This document shows positions 1 through 9,156 of a stretch of 57,670 nucleotides of DNA, in pieces. The translations under genes and the position numbers were made by a program. Source of the stretch: Bacillota bacterium (GTDB lineage Bacteria; Bacillota; Clostridia; Lachnospirales; Lachnospiraceae); NCBI GenBank assembly GCA_023411555.1, contig JAEYOQ010000051.1, positions 1-57,670 on the forward strand, in the 5' to 3' direction. Positions within the stretch are counted from its first letter, which is position 1. Each line of letters opens with the position of its first letter. A model generated the notes under the pieces. That model did not search any database. It was not told the DNA's origin and was given only the letters and a program-made list of their open reading frames with translations.

Positions 1-29
1 AGGGTTAGCCAGAGAAAGTGGTGCGGTTG

Positions 30-120
30 AGGCCCTTACTTTCGAAGGGCCTTTGAGGCCCATGCCGGCAATAGCCCCTTACAGGGGCAGAGCAAACCAC
101 CAGTTCACACTGGTGGTGCT
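30..120. repeat. Cluster of three short perfect palindromes
   Basis: Three hairpin-forming inverted repeats follow one another: AGGCCCTT/AAGGGCCT (30-37 and 45-52), GCCCCT/AGGGGC (74-79 and 83-88) and ACCACCAG/CTGGTGGT (96-103 and 110-117), the last flanked by AGC and GCT that could extend the stem. They lie just beyond the stop of the minus-strand oxdC remnant, so the last one could be its terminator, but there is no clear T run. Such tandem GC-rich hairpins in A+T-rich DNA also occur at the ends of small transposable elements. No transposase is visible before the window edge, so the identity is open. Confidence 0.4.
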
Positions 121-128
121 GATTACAT

Positions 129-1424
129 TTATACGGAATAGTCTTCCTCACTAAAGTTTTTAGGTGCTTTATAATCAAAGTTTTTGAAATAGCAAGTGTT
201 TTGTGGTGTGTTTTTAGCAGGAGGGAACTCAAAGTTCTTATATTTAACAACAGGGTTTCGTTTTTTGGGAATATGATCAAGGAAATCATCAGGAAGATTT
301 AATATTGACTTCACTACTTCACGGGGAGTCAATGCAATCCACTGAGCTAGTGACACATCAGCAAAATGACTACTGTTAAATACTTCAAGAAATTGGAGTG
401 GTTCCTCTCCAATGTTTTGCACATAATGGAAACCACCAACTGGAACATAGCCTACATCTCCTGCACTATAATTAAAGGTTCGAGCCTTAGGACCCGGCAT
501 AAATACAGTCATTCTAGCCTTTCCTTTTATATAATATTGGAATTCATCTTGATTAGTATGCCAATGTATTTCTCTCATTGCACCTGGTTCTACTGTTACT
601 AAAGCTGCAGCTACGGTATTGCAAGCAGGAAAATTACTATTGTCAAGAATTTGTATGGTTCCTCCATCTCCCTTGATTGGTTTTACCTTGCATAATTCGT
701 GCTTATAGGTATGAGGAACCTTCCCTGTTGGAGAATCCACAGTTTGAGACTCTAAAGTTCCGGGGTCACCACCATCGGTGATATAAACTTCTTTAGAAGG
801 GATGTTTTTAAAGGTTTCCTCAGAAACGCCAAAATTGGCAGACAAAACATCCATAGGCATATGAGCAAACAATTCTGAAATTGAAAAGGTATTATGCTCA
901 GAATACTCGCCCTTGTCAAAGAACATTAAAAATTCGCAGCCTTCATGTAATCCTTGGATACTGTGAGGTATATTTTTCGGAAATATCCATCCTTCGCCAG
1001 GATGTATATCTGCAGCAAAGGTTCTCCCCATTTCATCGACTGCAGTTACTCGACAGCCACCTACGAGCAGAAAGCCCCATTCGGATTGCTGATGAGAGTG
1101 CATTTCTCTTACTCCCGGTGAAAGGTTCATGTCTACAACAGCAAAGGTGTCAGAAATAGCAAGCTCTCGCTTTGTTATCTCCCTAGACCAGCCACCTGGT
1201 GTAAGTATCATATTGGTATCAGAAAACGAGAATTTTAGATTTGGAATAAGTCATTTATCTGTTGCCGGAGGAACCAACATATCGGGGTTTTCCTGATCTC
1301 TTCCAAGATTACGTGGCCCTAAGTCAAGGGCACCGCAACCATCAGAACGGATGGGTTCTGGCTTAGAGGCTTCTTTTAATTGATCTAGTTTTTCCTGCAA
1401 TCTTTTGTCTAACATTCTATCCAT
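129..1424 (-). pseudogene. oxdC: Oxalate decarboxylase-like bicupin, interrupted by an in-frame TGA
   Basis: The frame from the ATG at 1424 (ribosome site AAGGAG six bases upstream) reads through a family-typical N-terminus ending DMLVPPATDK, then meets TGA at 1253-1251, then continues in the same frame with LIPNLKFSFSDTN and both cupin domains. Bacillus OxdC, from memory, has Gly at the stop position, so GGA to TGA would explain it. Cupin 1 keeps HSH, E and H (ORF residues 38, 40, 44 and 83 counted from the internal Met at 1211); cupin 2 keeps HWH, E and H. These are the two Mn-binding sets of OxdC. The lid loop reads SEHN rather than SENS, with the key Glu kept. The C-terminus runs about 30 residues longer than Bacillus OxdC. 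The internal Met at 1211 has no ribosome site, so a functional shorter protein is doubtful. A sequencing error is the alternative. Confidence 0.85.
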
Positions 1425-1630
1425 ATGAGTCTCCTTATTATATAGTTATAGTTATTCGGTAGGTTTAACCGAGCTATAAATATTGTTCTAAATAATAGAA
1501 ACTATTATTCTATGTTAAGGTTAATTAAATGTCATAGTAATAAAATAAGTTGATCAAAAACCAGTTAATGATTAGGATAGAGTGTGTATTTATTTGATGG
1601 TTAGGTGAGATTACCTATGAGAAAGGCAAT

Positions 1631-2740
1631 ATGGAGGATTTGTATAGATTTCATTCGGATATAATAAGCTGGACGAGAGAATATTGTACTGATGCCAAGA
1701 TATTAGAGAGGAGATCAAATATTGTGCCTAGAATAAGTATTGCTCCAATGGTAGATATCAGTGATAGACATTTTAGGTATTTTTGCAGACTGCTAACGAA
1801 AAAATCCATGCTGTATACAGAGATGATTACAAGCAGCACAATTATGAATAGAGATAGAAATAAAGCTTTAGATTTTAACCCTTTGGAAAAGCCAATTGCT
1901 TTACAGATAGCTGGATGTGATAAGAAAGAAATTGCTGAAGCTTTAAAAATTGCTGAGGATTGGGATTATGATGAGATAAATCTAAATGTTGGCTGTCCAT
2001 CCGATCGTGTTTCAGGGAACCAAATGGGAGCCACTCTCATGGCATATCCTGAAATGGTAGCAGAAATCGTTCAAGCTATGAAAAATGAAACAAAAAAGCC
2101 TATTACGGTAAAGAATAGAATAGGGATTGATGGAACTAATATATTGCCCGATTCTTTATCAAAGGTGGTCTTTGATCAGTATGAGGATTTAGAGCATTTC
2201 ATAAAAGTTCTTTCTGATGTCGGGATAAAGCACTTCATTATACATGCCCGGATTGCTATATTAGAAGGTCTAAGCCCGAAGGAAAATAGAGAAATTCCAC
2301 CTCTTAGGTATGATGAAGTTTATAAAATAAAGGAAGCCTTCCCGGATTTATTTATCGAAATCAATGGAGGAATAAGGACAATTGATTCTATTAGAGATCA
2401 TTTACGTTATGTAGATGGTGTTATGTTAGGAAGAGTGGCTTATGAGAATCCTTTTTTCTTAACGGAAGTAGATCAATTTTTCCCGGGAGGCAAAGTCAAT
2501 CATATCTCAAGACGTGAAGTGATCGAAAAGCTAATCGATTATGTAGAAGTCTTTAGTGGAGACAAAAATATGGGGCAGCAGTCTTTAAAAAGTATCTTAG
2601 GTCTCTTTCATAATAAAAGAGGGAGTAGGTTGTGGAGGCAGATTATAACCCCACCCTGGGAGGAGAGCATTAATGCAAGGGATGTATTAGAAAAGGCATT
2701 ATCTGTATTACCAGAAGAGGTATTAGACGAAAGATATTAA
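1631..2740 (+). CDS. dusA: tRNA-dihydrouridine synthase, DusA-like
   Basis: FMN-dependent enzyme reducing specific D-loop uridines of tRNA to dihydrouridine. The product (up to 369 aa) has the family signatures in order: IAPMVDISDRHFRYF near residue 36, LYTEM, ALQIAG, DEINLNVGCPSDRVSG with the catalytic Cys, VKNRIGID, HARIAILEGLSPKENRE, and the FMN-phosphate GGIR...GVMLGR stretch. GLSPKENRE points to DusA rather than DusB/C. The usual HARKA is HARIA here. The ATG at 1631 has only a short-spaced AAAGG; a GTG at 1724 lies ten bases after AGGAG and would give a family-length N-terminus, so the true start may be 1724. It is a single gene on the plus strand between two broken genes. Confidence 0.88.
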   Translation: MEDLYRFHSDIISWTREYCTDAKILERRSNIVPRISIAPMVDISDRHFRYFCRLLTKKSMLYTEMITSSTIMNRDRNKALDFNPLEKPIALQIAGCDKKEIAEALKIAEDWDYDEINLNVGCPSDRVSGNQMGATLMAYPEMVAEIVQAMKNETKKPITVKNRIGIDGTNILPDSLSKVVFDQYEDLEHFIKVLSDVGIKHFIIHARIAILEGLSPKENREIPPLRYDEVYKIKEAFPDLFIEINGGIRTIDSIRDHLRYVDGVMLGRVAYENPFFLTEVDQFFPGGKVNHISRREVIEKLIDYVEVFSGDKNMGQQSLKSILGLFHNKRGSRLWRQIITPPWEESINARDVLEKALSVLPEEVLDERY

Positions 2741-2909
2741 ATTTATCCTGTATATGATGTCGGCATGCGATCCAGCGAAGGGCATATATTATGTAGAAGT
2801 TGGATAGATTGCTCTAAAACGACTTAAATCGACTAAAACGACTTATTTCTGTAACGTTGCTTGTGTTTGTGAGACCATTCAAAGTTGGAGATACCAAAAA
2901 GAAATTGAT

Positions 2910-3131
2910 GTGGAAGGCGATAATGAAACAGCAAATCTTGAACTGGAATTAGAAATCAGTGAATCTTTCGCAGTAACATACTGCGATAGAAACTGTCCAG
3001 GATGTTGTGAATACAGAATGGTTGTTGAAGGTAAGGATTTTGAAGGTGAGTTTGATTACCTCAGAGTAGTGAAACCTACCCTTACTGCGATAGCTCAAGG
3101 CACAGTTCAGGACAATTATTTTTACCAATAA
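2910..3131 (+). CDS. Small Cys-rich hypothetical protein, possibly a gene remnant
   Basis: A 73-residue reading frame from a GTG with no convincing ribosome site. It is acidic, with a CDRNCPGCCEY motif in the middle and a C-terminus ending in Gln. The same frame stays open upstream to about 2808, passing through a 12-bp direct repeat (2815-2826 and 2834-2845), so this may be the 3' part of a longer damaged gene. I do not recognise a family. A GGCGGGG/CCCCGCC hairpin follows at 3185-3214, consistent with the end of a transcript. Confidence 0.3.
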   Translation: MEGDNETANLELELEISESFAVTYCDRNCPGCCEYRMVVEGKDFEGEFDYLRVVKPTLTAIAQGTVQDNYFYQ

Positions 3132-3184
3132 GATAAGTTGACAAGTAGTTTTGGTGCTAAAGAAACTAGTAATGCAATAGGTAT

Positions 3185-3214
3185 GGCGGGGTGAGGCGAT
3201 GGACTTGCCCCGCC
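3185..3214 (+). terminator. GC-rich hairpin, possible terminator
   Basis: GGCGGGG (3185-3191) pairs with CCCCGCC (3208-3214) over a 16-base loop, followed by a T-biased but interrupted stretch. It is an unusually GC-rich stem in a 226-bp A+T-rich spacer after the small hypothetical gene. Confidence 0.45.
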
Positions 3215-3357
3215 TATGTTATTGTTCTATTAAAAATACGGAAATGCTATTTGTAAATTTACATTATTATCTACCATATAATGTAAGTTATATGGTATGC
3301 TATGACTGTAGTATATAGTAGGTATTATGTGTAATATAAATAAAATGGGAGGTTAGT

Positions 3358-5322
3358 ATGATAAAAAAGTTTGGATTTCTCATGGTCTTTGCGTTCTTTT
3401 TTCTTTTTTATTTAGCATTAATACTCAAGCTACCTTATCTACACCGACGGTTGAAACCCGTAATGTAACTTCATATGACATTGGGATGATTAGTACTCTC
3501 ACAATGGCTCCCACACCAACTCCATCCCCTAAACTAACAGCTTCTAATTTCACTATTACAGGTAAAGGTTAGATATCCTAATGGTATTATAATAGCTGGT
3601 GCGGTAGTAAAGGTTGATGATAGTGATCAGTGGATGAGTATTACAGACGGTAATGGTAATTTTCGTATTCCAAATGTGAATAGTGGATGGCATAAACTTA
3701 CTGTAGATTATAGAAATTATAAGCAGTATTCAAAAACCATAGAAGTACCAATGAAAGATATTAATATTGATGATATATATATGCATGGATACACGATCGA
3801 TGGCTATGTAAAATATCCTAATAGCCTAGATCCTATTTATGGTGCGAAGGTTTCGTTGAAGAACTCGCCTAACTGGACGGTCTATACTGATATTAACGGA
3901 TATTTTACATTTCAAGATGTTCTTCCTGGGGGATATGAGTTAACAGTGAGTTATCAGGGATATGAAAGCTATAGTAAATGGATATCCTTTGATAATCAGG
4001 ATTTGACTTTGGGCGACATTTGGCTTCATGGATATACAATTTCCGGCTTCATCCTAGATCAATATAATAAAGGCATTGCGAATGCTCTAGTATACATCAA
4101 TGATAAGTCAAGAGCGTATACTACTGATACCAGTGGGTATTATGCCTTTACTGAGGTATTAGGTGGAGGTACCTATCATACCATTTATGTTGAAAAGAGT
4201 GGATATACTCCTAACCCGGCTTCTATTAGTGTTACAGTTAATACAAGAAATGTAATAGGTAATAATATTGTGTTACATATACTAGATAACAAATCGTTAT
4301 ATAAGAATAATCAAGACAAATTTACTGTCATTATTAATAATATTGATTTAGATGGTAAGGATTATTCCTATGTGAAGAATACAGAAACCATGAGTATCGA
4401 ATCGAATGTTTATAGCAAGAATGAATTGAGTTTTTATATTGATGCAAATAAAAACGTAGTTACGAGTAAAAGTACAATCACTAATCTTGAACTGTTACGT
4501 TTTTATAACCATATGCAACAGTGGAATACTTTTACAGCAGAAAGTATTGAGCATAGACAAACAGATATAGACGCCATTGTAAAAATGATAAATACCAAAA
4601 TATTGAAAGACCCTGCTTTAGACGAAGCTCTAAAAATATACTCAAAGGTATCACTAAAGGCCTTAAAGAGTGCTAAAGCAACTATGTTTACCAAGCCACA
4701 GAACCTTTCAAAAAAGGTAAAAAAATATCTAAAAGATCAGATAGGTGATCCAACAGTTGAAAACATGATTGGATATGCATTTAATAACTTTAGTGACACA
4801 TTGAACACAGAAGATAAGCAGTTGAAGTACATTGATGCTGCTTTAAGTTATCCTAATGAAATTGAAGCGCTGACTAATCTATGCCTTGCATCATACTACT
4901 ACAATCAAGTTAATAATAATATTAAGAAACTTAAGGTGAATGATTCTACATCAATCAATAGGTTAATCAATAATTATGATATGGCTACCAAATATTATGA
5001 AGTCAGTATTAAATTTGCAAAAGATTCGAATGTTTTCAAGGATCTTAATGTCTTTCCATTCGATACTTGGGTAAGTGAATTATCGGATAGATGGGCGAAT
5101 GCTATAACTAGTAGTACAATTACAGATTTTGATGAAACACCTTATGGTTGGATTTCAAAATTTCTAAAATATAAAGTAAAACCACTAAAATGGTATGATG
5201 ATGCAATTCGGACTCAAAATGAGCTATATGAATTATATGAAGGTTATATAGATATTGCTTTTGATAGTACTTCTCATATAGTGAACAATTTGTCGAAGTG
5301 TAAAATAAAGATGATGGATTAA
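3358..5322 (+). pseudogene. Secreted protein with carboxypeptidase-regulatory-like repeats, two frameshifts
   Basis: A GGGAGG site precedes ATG 3358, which opens a signal-peptide-like segment (MIKKFGFLMVFAFFFLF). That frame stops at 3466-3468, but the sequence continues sensibly in a second frame from about 3411 (FSINTQATLSTPT..., then a Pro/Thr linker) and in a third from about 3568 (VRYPNGIIIAGAVVKVDD...), which stays open to 5322. The arithmetic requires one base missing in the T-rich run 3395-3409 and one extra base near 3564-3568. Three about 80-residue beta-sandwich repeats follow, each with a D-x-x-G-x-[FY]-x-[FI] core and the first two ending in HGYT, then about 330 mostly helical residues of no recognised family. 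The repeats resemble CarboxypepD_reg/CNA-B surface modules. Real decay or two homopolymer-type sequence errors would both explain it. Confidence 0.75.
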
Positions 5323-5506
5323 CATGATTTCATTTATGAATGTAACTAGGGAAAGGATATATTTTTTGCAAATACTCTGGAAGATGGCATTGAACAATTA
5401 AATGCGGCTCGCTAGGATCTATCCGGTTGACAGATATATAGCTCCAATGTGCCTTTTTTATAGGAGAGGTGTTTATTACGAAATAGTATCATTATTATGT
5501 AAGCTC

Positions 5507-5570
5507 TTGACTAAACTGTAATTATCATATACTATATGAACTATAAAAAAACAATAGTTCATATAGTATA
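5507..5570 (+). promoter_or_regulatory. Promoter with 17-bp palindromic operator upstream of tetR
   Basis: A perfect inverted repeat has arms 5528-5544 and 5554-5570 with a 9-base spacer; the arm core reads ATACTATATGAACTAT. A TTGACT box (5507-5512) and TATACT (5528-5533) form a promoter with a short 15-base spacer, so the left arm covers the -10 region. It ends 18 bp before the TetR gene, the usual arrangement for autorepression. The operator role is inferred from position and symmetry. Confidence 0.7.
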
Positions 5571-5588
5571 CAATATAGGAGCAAAGAT

Positions 5589-6176
5589 ATGCCACGTTTT
5601 AGTTTGATAGAAGAAGAAAACATACGAAAAGAATTAATTCAAAAAGGTACAATATTGTTCACTAAATATGGTCTGGGTAAGGTCTCGGTAGATGATATTG
5701 TAAAAGAGGTAAGAATTGCGAAAGCGACATTTTATAAGTTCTTCGAAAGTAAAGAAGCTTTTTACTTTGAGCTATTATTAAAAGAACGGAAGGAGTTATT
5801 TGAAGAATTAAATAATTTTTCTCTAAAGTGCATGAAGTTATCAGGAAGAGATCATGTCTATCAAGTATTTGCTAAGATGAGTGAGCTATTAATGGAGCAT
5901 CCGATTTTGGCAACAATTGATAGTGATACGATTCATCTTGTAGGTAGAAAGCTTCCGAGAGAGAATGAGGAGATTATTCTCGGACAAGGAACAGAAGCTT
6001 TAAGACTTCTTACAGAACATGGAGTTAGATTTAAGCAAGAGCTGGAGATCGTTAGCATCATATATCATTCTCTTTACAAAGTATGGTCTGGCTTGAGCAG
6101 TTTAGATGTAGCAAAGCAGACGGAGATTATTGATATAATGCTGAGAGGGATTATCGACCAGACCGTGATCGACTAG
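5589..6176 (+). CDS. TetR/AcrR family transcriptional regulator
   Basis: A 195-residue protein with a TetR N-terminal DNA-binding domain at about residues 9-56: IRKELIQKGTILFTKYGLGK, then the helix-turn-helix VDDIVKEVRIAKATFYKFFESKEAFYF. The remaining helical domain is the effector-binding part and gives no ligand clue. It sits behind a large palindrome and 32 bp upstream of the condensation-fold gene, so it probably represses itself and that gene. An AATATAGGAG ribosome site precedes the start. Confidence 0.88.
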   Translation: MPRFSLIEEENIRKELIQKGTILFTKYGLGKVSVDDIVKEVRIAKATFYKFFESKEAFYFELLLKERKELFEELNNFSLKCMKLSGRDHVYQVFAKMSELLMEHPILATIDSDTIHLVGRKLPRENEEIILGQGTEALRLLTEHGVRFKQELEIVSIIYHSLYKVWSGLSSLDVAKQTEIIDIMLRGIIDQTVID

Positions 6177-6208
6177 TGAATTGTTAAGTAGGATTGGAGG
6201 GATGAATA

Positions 6209-7429
6209 GTGGATAGACAATATTTACTTACGGAACGGGCCCATCTTATGTGCCCTAATATGTGCTTTGGTATCGCAGCTACGATTGATGCTACCTATGA
6301 TTTTGGGCGTATGAAAGAAAGTATAGCGGCTCTTGAAAGGGCGCATCCATTCTTAAGAGCTTTACTAGGGTATGAGAGCGATACGAATCGATATTATTAT
6401 GACATCAGTGCCAATGGAAAGACTACTTTAGTAGAGGCTCCGCGAGATTCAAGCCTCACCATACCGGATAGAATTCTTAGAGATTATGAAGAGATGATTC
6501 AAAAGGATTTTGACCTTAGAGAGGAAGGTATGCTGAAGGTATATACATATGATGGTGGAGAAAGTATGTCAGTACTATTTGTATTTCACCATCTTCTAAC
6601 AGATGGCCGTGGAGGTCTAGGTCTGGTAAGAGAATTCATTGATAAATATGTTAATGATATTGATCCCAAATATGCGGAGGAGCGATTGATTGCTTCTATA
6701 GAGGATCTTCCAAAGGAAAGCAAGCTACCCTTGATCAGTAATGCTTTGATCAAATCATGTAATAAGAAGTGGAAAAAAGAAGGGCTAATGGTTTCTTACA
6801 CGCAGTATCATGAGTTTGCTAATAATTATGTAAAAAAGGATAAAGTCAAACATAATATATCTGTAATGAAAAAGGATGAGCTCGAGAATATTGCTAAAAA
6901 ATGCAAACAGAATCAGGTGACTATAAATGATTATTTATTGGCTGAGATGTTCATAGAGGATGAAACAAATAAGATAATAATAGCCAGTGATATCAGAGAA
7001 AGAATTCGATGCTATCAACCTGGAGCTCTTGGAAACTATTCAACAGCATTAGGTGTTATGTGTAAATCATCTGGTAAGGATCTGATTGAACTTGCAAAAA
7101 TAGTTCATAAGAAGGTGAAAAAGATACTTTCTAATGATAAGATTGTTATGCAGGTGTTATCTTGTTATATTATTATGGATCAGGGGTTGCTTGATGCAGC
7201 TGCAATTTCAACTTTGGGTAGCTTTGAAAGTAAGGTAGGAAGATTTGTAGGCGGAAAGATGTTTGGCTTTGAGCATCAAAGTGGATACAGTATTACAAAT
7301 CTGGGAAAGATAGAAAGTCCTTATATAAAAAGTGCTATGTTCATTCCACCGGCTTCTCCAGCTGTTAAAAAAATTGTTGGTGTACTTACGGTAAACGGAA
7401 GCATGTATCAGTGCACAAGTGAACGTTAA
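6209..7429 (+). CDS. Condensation-fold acyltransferase-like protein (alcohol acetyltransferase/NRPS C-domain family)
   Basis: A 406-residue soluble protein starting at GTG after TTGGAGGGATG. The motif HHLLTDGRGG near residues 130-140 matches the HHxxxDG catalytic motif of the CoA-dependent acyltransferase/condensation superfamily, where the second His acts as base. The N-terminal part resembles the chloramphenicol-acetyltransferase-like half domain (FGIAATIDATYDFGRMKESI, then ERAHPFLRALL). No carrier protein, adenylation domain or polyketide gene lies nearby, so a free-standing acyltransferase acting on an alcohol or amine is likelier than peptide synthesis. Substrate is unknown. It lies just downstream of tetR and probably shares its control. 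Confidence 0.7.
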   Translation: MDRQYLLTERAHLMCPNMCFGIAATIDATYDFGRMKESIAALERAHPFLRALLGYESDTNRYYYDISANGKTTLVEAPRDSSLTIPDRILRDYEEMIQKDFDLREEGMLKVYTYDGGESMSVLFVFHHLLTDGRGGLGLVREFIDKYVNDIDPKYAEERLIASIEDLPKESKLPLISNALIKSCNKKWKKEGLMVSYTQYHEFANNYVKKDKVKHNISVMKKDELENIAKKCKQNQVTINDYLLAEMFIEDETNKIIIASDIRERIRCYQPGALGNYSTALGVMCKSSGKDLIELAKIVHKKVKKILSNDKIVMQVLSCYIIMDQGLLDAAAISTLGSFESKVGRFVGGKMFGFEHQSGYSITNLGKIESPYIKSAMFIPPASPAVKKIVGVLTVNGSMYQCTSER

Positions 7430-7556
7430 TTTAATAACAGTTTTATGCAAAGGAGAAATTATATATTACATATCAGAACAGGAAGAATTAGAATGACTTA
7501 GGAAAAATACATCACCTGTTATAATTAACTGGTTTATGGCAGAATGGAGGATTCGT

Positions 7557-8120
7557 ATGGAAGCAAGAAAATTATTGGATGCATTATTGGTCGCGGAAAG
7601 GCTGAAAGATACAACAAGGCATTGCTATACCTCGAAAGGCAGACGCGAGAGTGTGGCAGAACATAGCTGGATGATAACCTTGATGGCTTTCTTTATGAGG
7701 GATGAGTTCCCGGAGGCTGATATGGATAAGGTAATTAAGATGTGTATCATTCACGACTTGGGAGAATGTTTTACCGGAGATATTCCGGTATTTGAAAAGA
7801 ATGAAGCCCACGAGCAGGCCGAAGAAAATCTATTGTATAGCTGGGTTCAATCGTTACCGGAGAAGTATGCACTGGAAATGCGAGAGCTTTATCAGGAGAT
7901 GGCAGAGCGTAACACCGTTGAGGCTAAAATCTACAAAGCAATTGATAGTCTCGAAGCATTGATACAGCACAATATATCCGATTTGTCTACGTGGATACCG
8001 AAGGAATATGAACTCAATTTAACCTACGCAGATGATAAGGTTGAGTTCTCCGATTATTTAAAGACCTTAAGACAAGCTATTCGGGAAGATACCATTAATA
8101 AGATGAATGATGCTAAGTAG
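7557..8120 (+). CDS. HD-domain phosphohydrolase (YfbR/HDDC2-like)
   Basis: A 187-residue protein of the HD superfamily. The metal-binding residues are visible in order: H in SVAEHSWMITLMAFF, HD in CIIHDLGECFTGDIP, and D in KAIDSLEALIQH. The pattern and length fit the HD_3 group, which includes YfbR-type 5'-deoxynucleotidases. That activity is family knowledge, not shown here. The start at 7557 is chosen because GGAGG lies six bases upstream; the longer frame from 7536 would place the ribosome site inside the gene. It is a separate gene after the acyltransferase, with about 130 bp between. Confidence 0.8.
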   Translation: MEARKLLDALLVAERLKDTTRHCYTSKGRRESVAEHSWMITLMAFFMRDEFPEADMDKVIKMCIIHDLGECFTGDIPVFEKNEAHEQAEENLLYSWVQSLPEKYALEMRELYQEMAERNTVEAKIYKAIDSLEALIQHNISDLSTWIPKEYELNLTYADDKVEFSDYLKTLRQAIREDTINKMNDAK

Positions 8121-8225
8121 AAAGAATGATATCTATTGTTTGGATAATACTATTTATTACTAGATTGATTGGAGTATCTTAAAAATAGATTAATAAGATT
8201 GGTATTAAATGATTGAGAGGTTCTT

Positions 8226-8951
8226 ATGTCTGACAGTAGAAGAGGTTATGTTCCTACAGACGAGAAAGAATTTAGCCAGGAGAGCCAGATTGTACTTCGT
8301 AAAGCACAACAGAATCTTCTATATCTGCTGGAACAGGGCTATAAGATACAGGGGGCTTCAAGGTTTGTAGGAAATCACTATATGCTCTCAGAACGACAGA
8401 GGCTGGCCATTGTTCGGGCTACCGCTGTGAGGGATGTCCTAGAGCTTAGGGAACAGAAACGGTTGGATAGAAGCCAAATTGGTAGGACGCTAGTGATAGA
8501 CGGGCTAAATGTCATTATTACACTAGAGGTGGCACTATCAGCTTCTACCCTGATCCGCTGCATGGATGGAACAATCCGGGATCTGGCGGGGCTTCGTGGA
8601 ACCTATCGTCTGATTGATAAGACGGAGGAAGCAATCCGGCTAATCGGTCGTGAATTAGAAGGGCTTGGACCAGAAGAAGTAATCATTTATCTGGATGCAC
8701 CGGTTTCCAACACCGGTCGACTGAAGGGTAAGCTCTTCGAGCTTTTGAAGGATTATCCTTTTCTTCTTAAAGTAGAGCTGGTAAATAATGCGGATGTCAT
8801 CCTGAAGAAAATGAGTAACGTGATTACTCAGGATTCGGTTATTCTAGATGAATGCTTAAGCTGGATTAATCTGACCGCAGGTATTATTCATCGATATATT
8901 CCGGATGCATTATTTGTAGAACTGGATCAGAAGGTGAATGGTCCTGATTGA
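8226..8951 (+). CDS. DUF434/DUF5616 family protein of unknown function
   Basis: A 241-residue protein. Residues about 1-55 match the DUF434 pattern (RKAQQNLLYLLEQGYKIQGASRFVGNHYML) and residues about 85-230 the DUF5616 pattern (LVIDGLNVIITLEVALSAST, RDLAGLRGTYR, VIIYLDAPVSNTGRLKG). The DGLNV start and conserved acidic residues recall PIN/NYN-like nuclease folds, but this is a guess. It has its own hairpin terminator at 9007-9039, so it forms a short transcript apart from murE. Confidence 0.7.
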   Translation: MSDSRRGYVPTDEKEFSQESQIVLRKAQQNLLYLLEQGYKIQGASRFVGNHYMLSERQRLAIVRATAVRDVLELREQKRLDRSQIGRTLVIDGLNVIITLEVALSASTLIRCMDGTIRDLAGLRGTYRLIDKTEEAIRLIGRELEGLGPEEVIIYLDAPVSNTGRLKGKLFELLKDYPFLLKVELVNNADVILKKMSNVITQDSVILDECLSWINLTAGIIHRYIPDALFVELDQKVNGPD

Positions 8952-9006
8952 AGATAATAAGAGCATATTTATCTTTGATATATTGAGCTAGATAACATAT
9001 ATTGTA

Positions 9007-9039
9007 AGGATGAGGTGGTTTTCCTCATCCTATCTTTTT
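9007..9039 (+). terminator. Rho-independent terminator after the DUF434 gene
   Basis: AGGATGAGG (9007-9015) pairs with CCTCATCCT (9023-9031) over a 7-base loop, followed by ATCTTTTT. The longest murE frame begins inside this hairpin, which argues against that start. Confidence 0.85.
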
Positions 9040-9041
9040 GC

Positions 9042-9069
9042 TTTACAAATAGGATTATTCGCCTATAAT
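9042..9069 (+). promoter_or_regulatory. Candidate sigma-A promoter for murE-priA
   Basis: TTTACA (9042-9047), 16-base spacer, TATAAT (9064-9069), directly after the terminator and about 90 bp before the murE start. Confidence 0.6.
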
Positions 9070-9156
9070 TATAGTTATGCAGGTTATATGAATTACAATA
9101 AATGGATGAAATTGAATATAAAGATCAATAAAGCTGGCAAGCGAAGGAGGCTACCT

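Noticed and set aside
1251..1253. TGA in oxdC as a selenocysteine codon
   Set aside because: The family has Gly here, not Cys; the site is not a metal or catalytic position; and no selenocysteine-insertion stem was recognised after it. Nonsense change or read error is simpler.
9010..9156. N-terminal extension of MurE from the ATG at 9010
   Set aside because: That ATG lies inside a terminator hairpin and upstream of a likely promoter; GAAGGAGG precedes 9157, which gives the normal MurE N-terminus.
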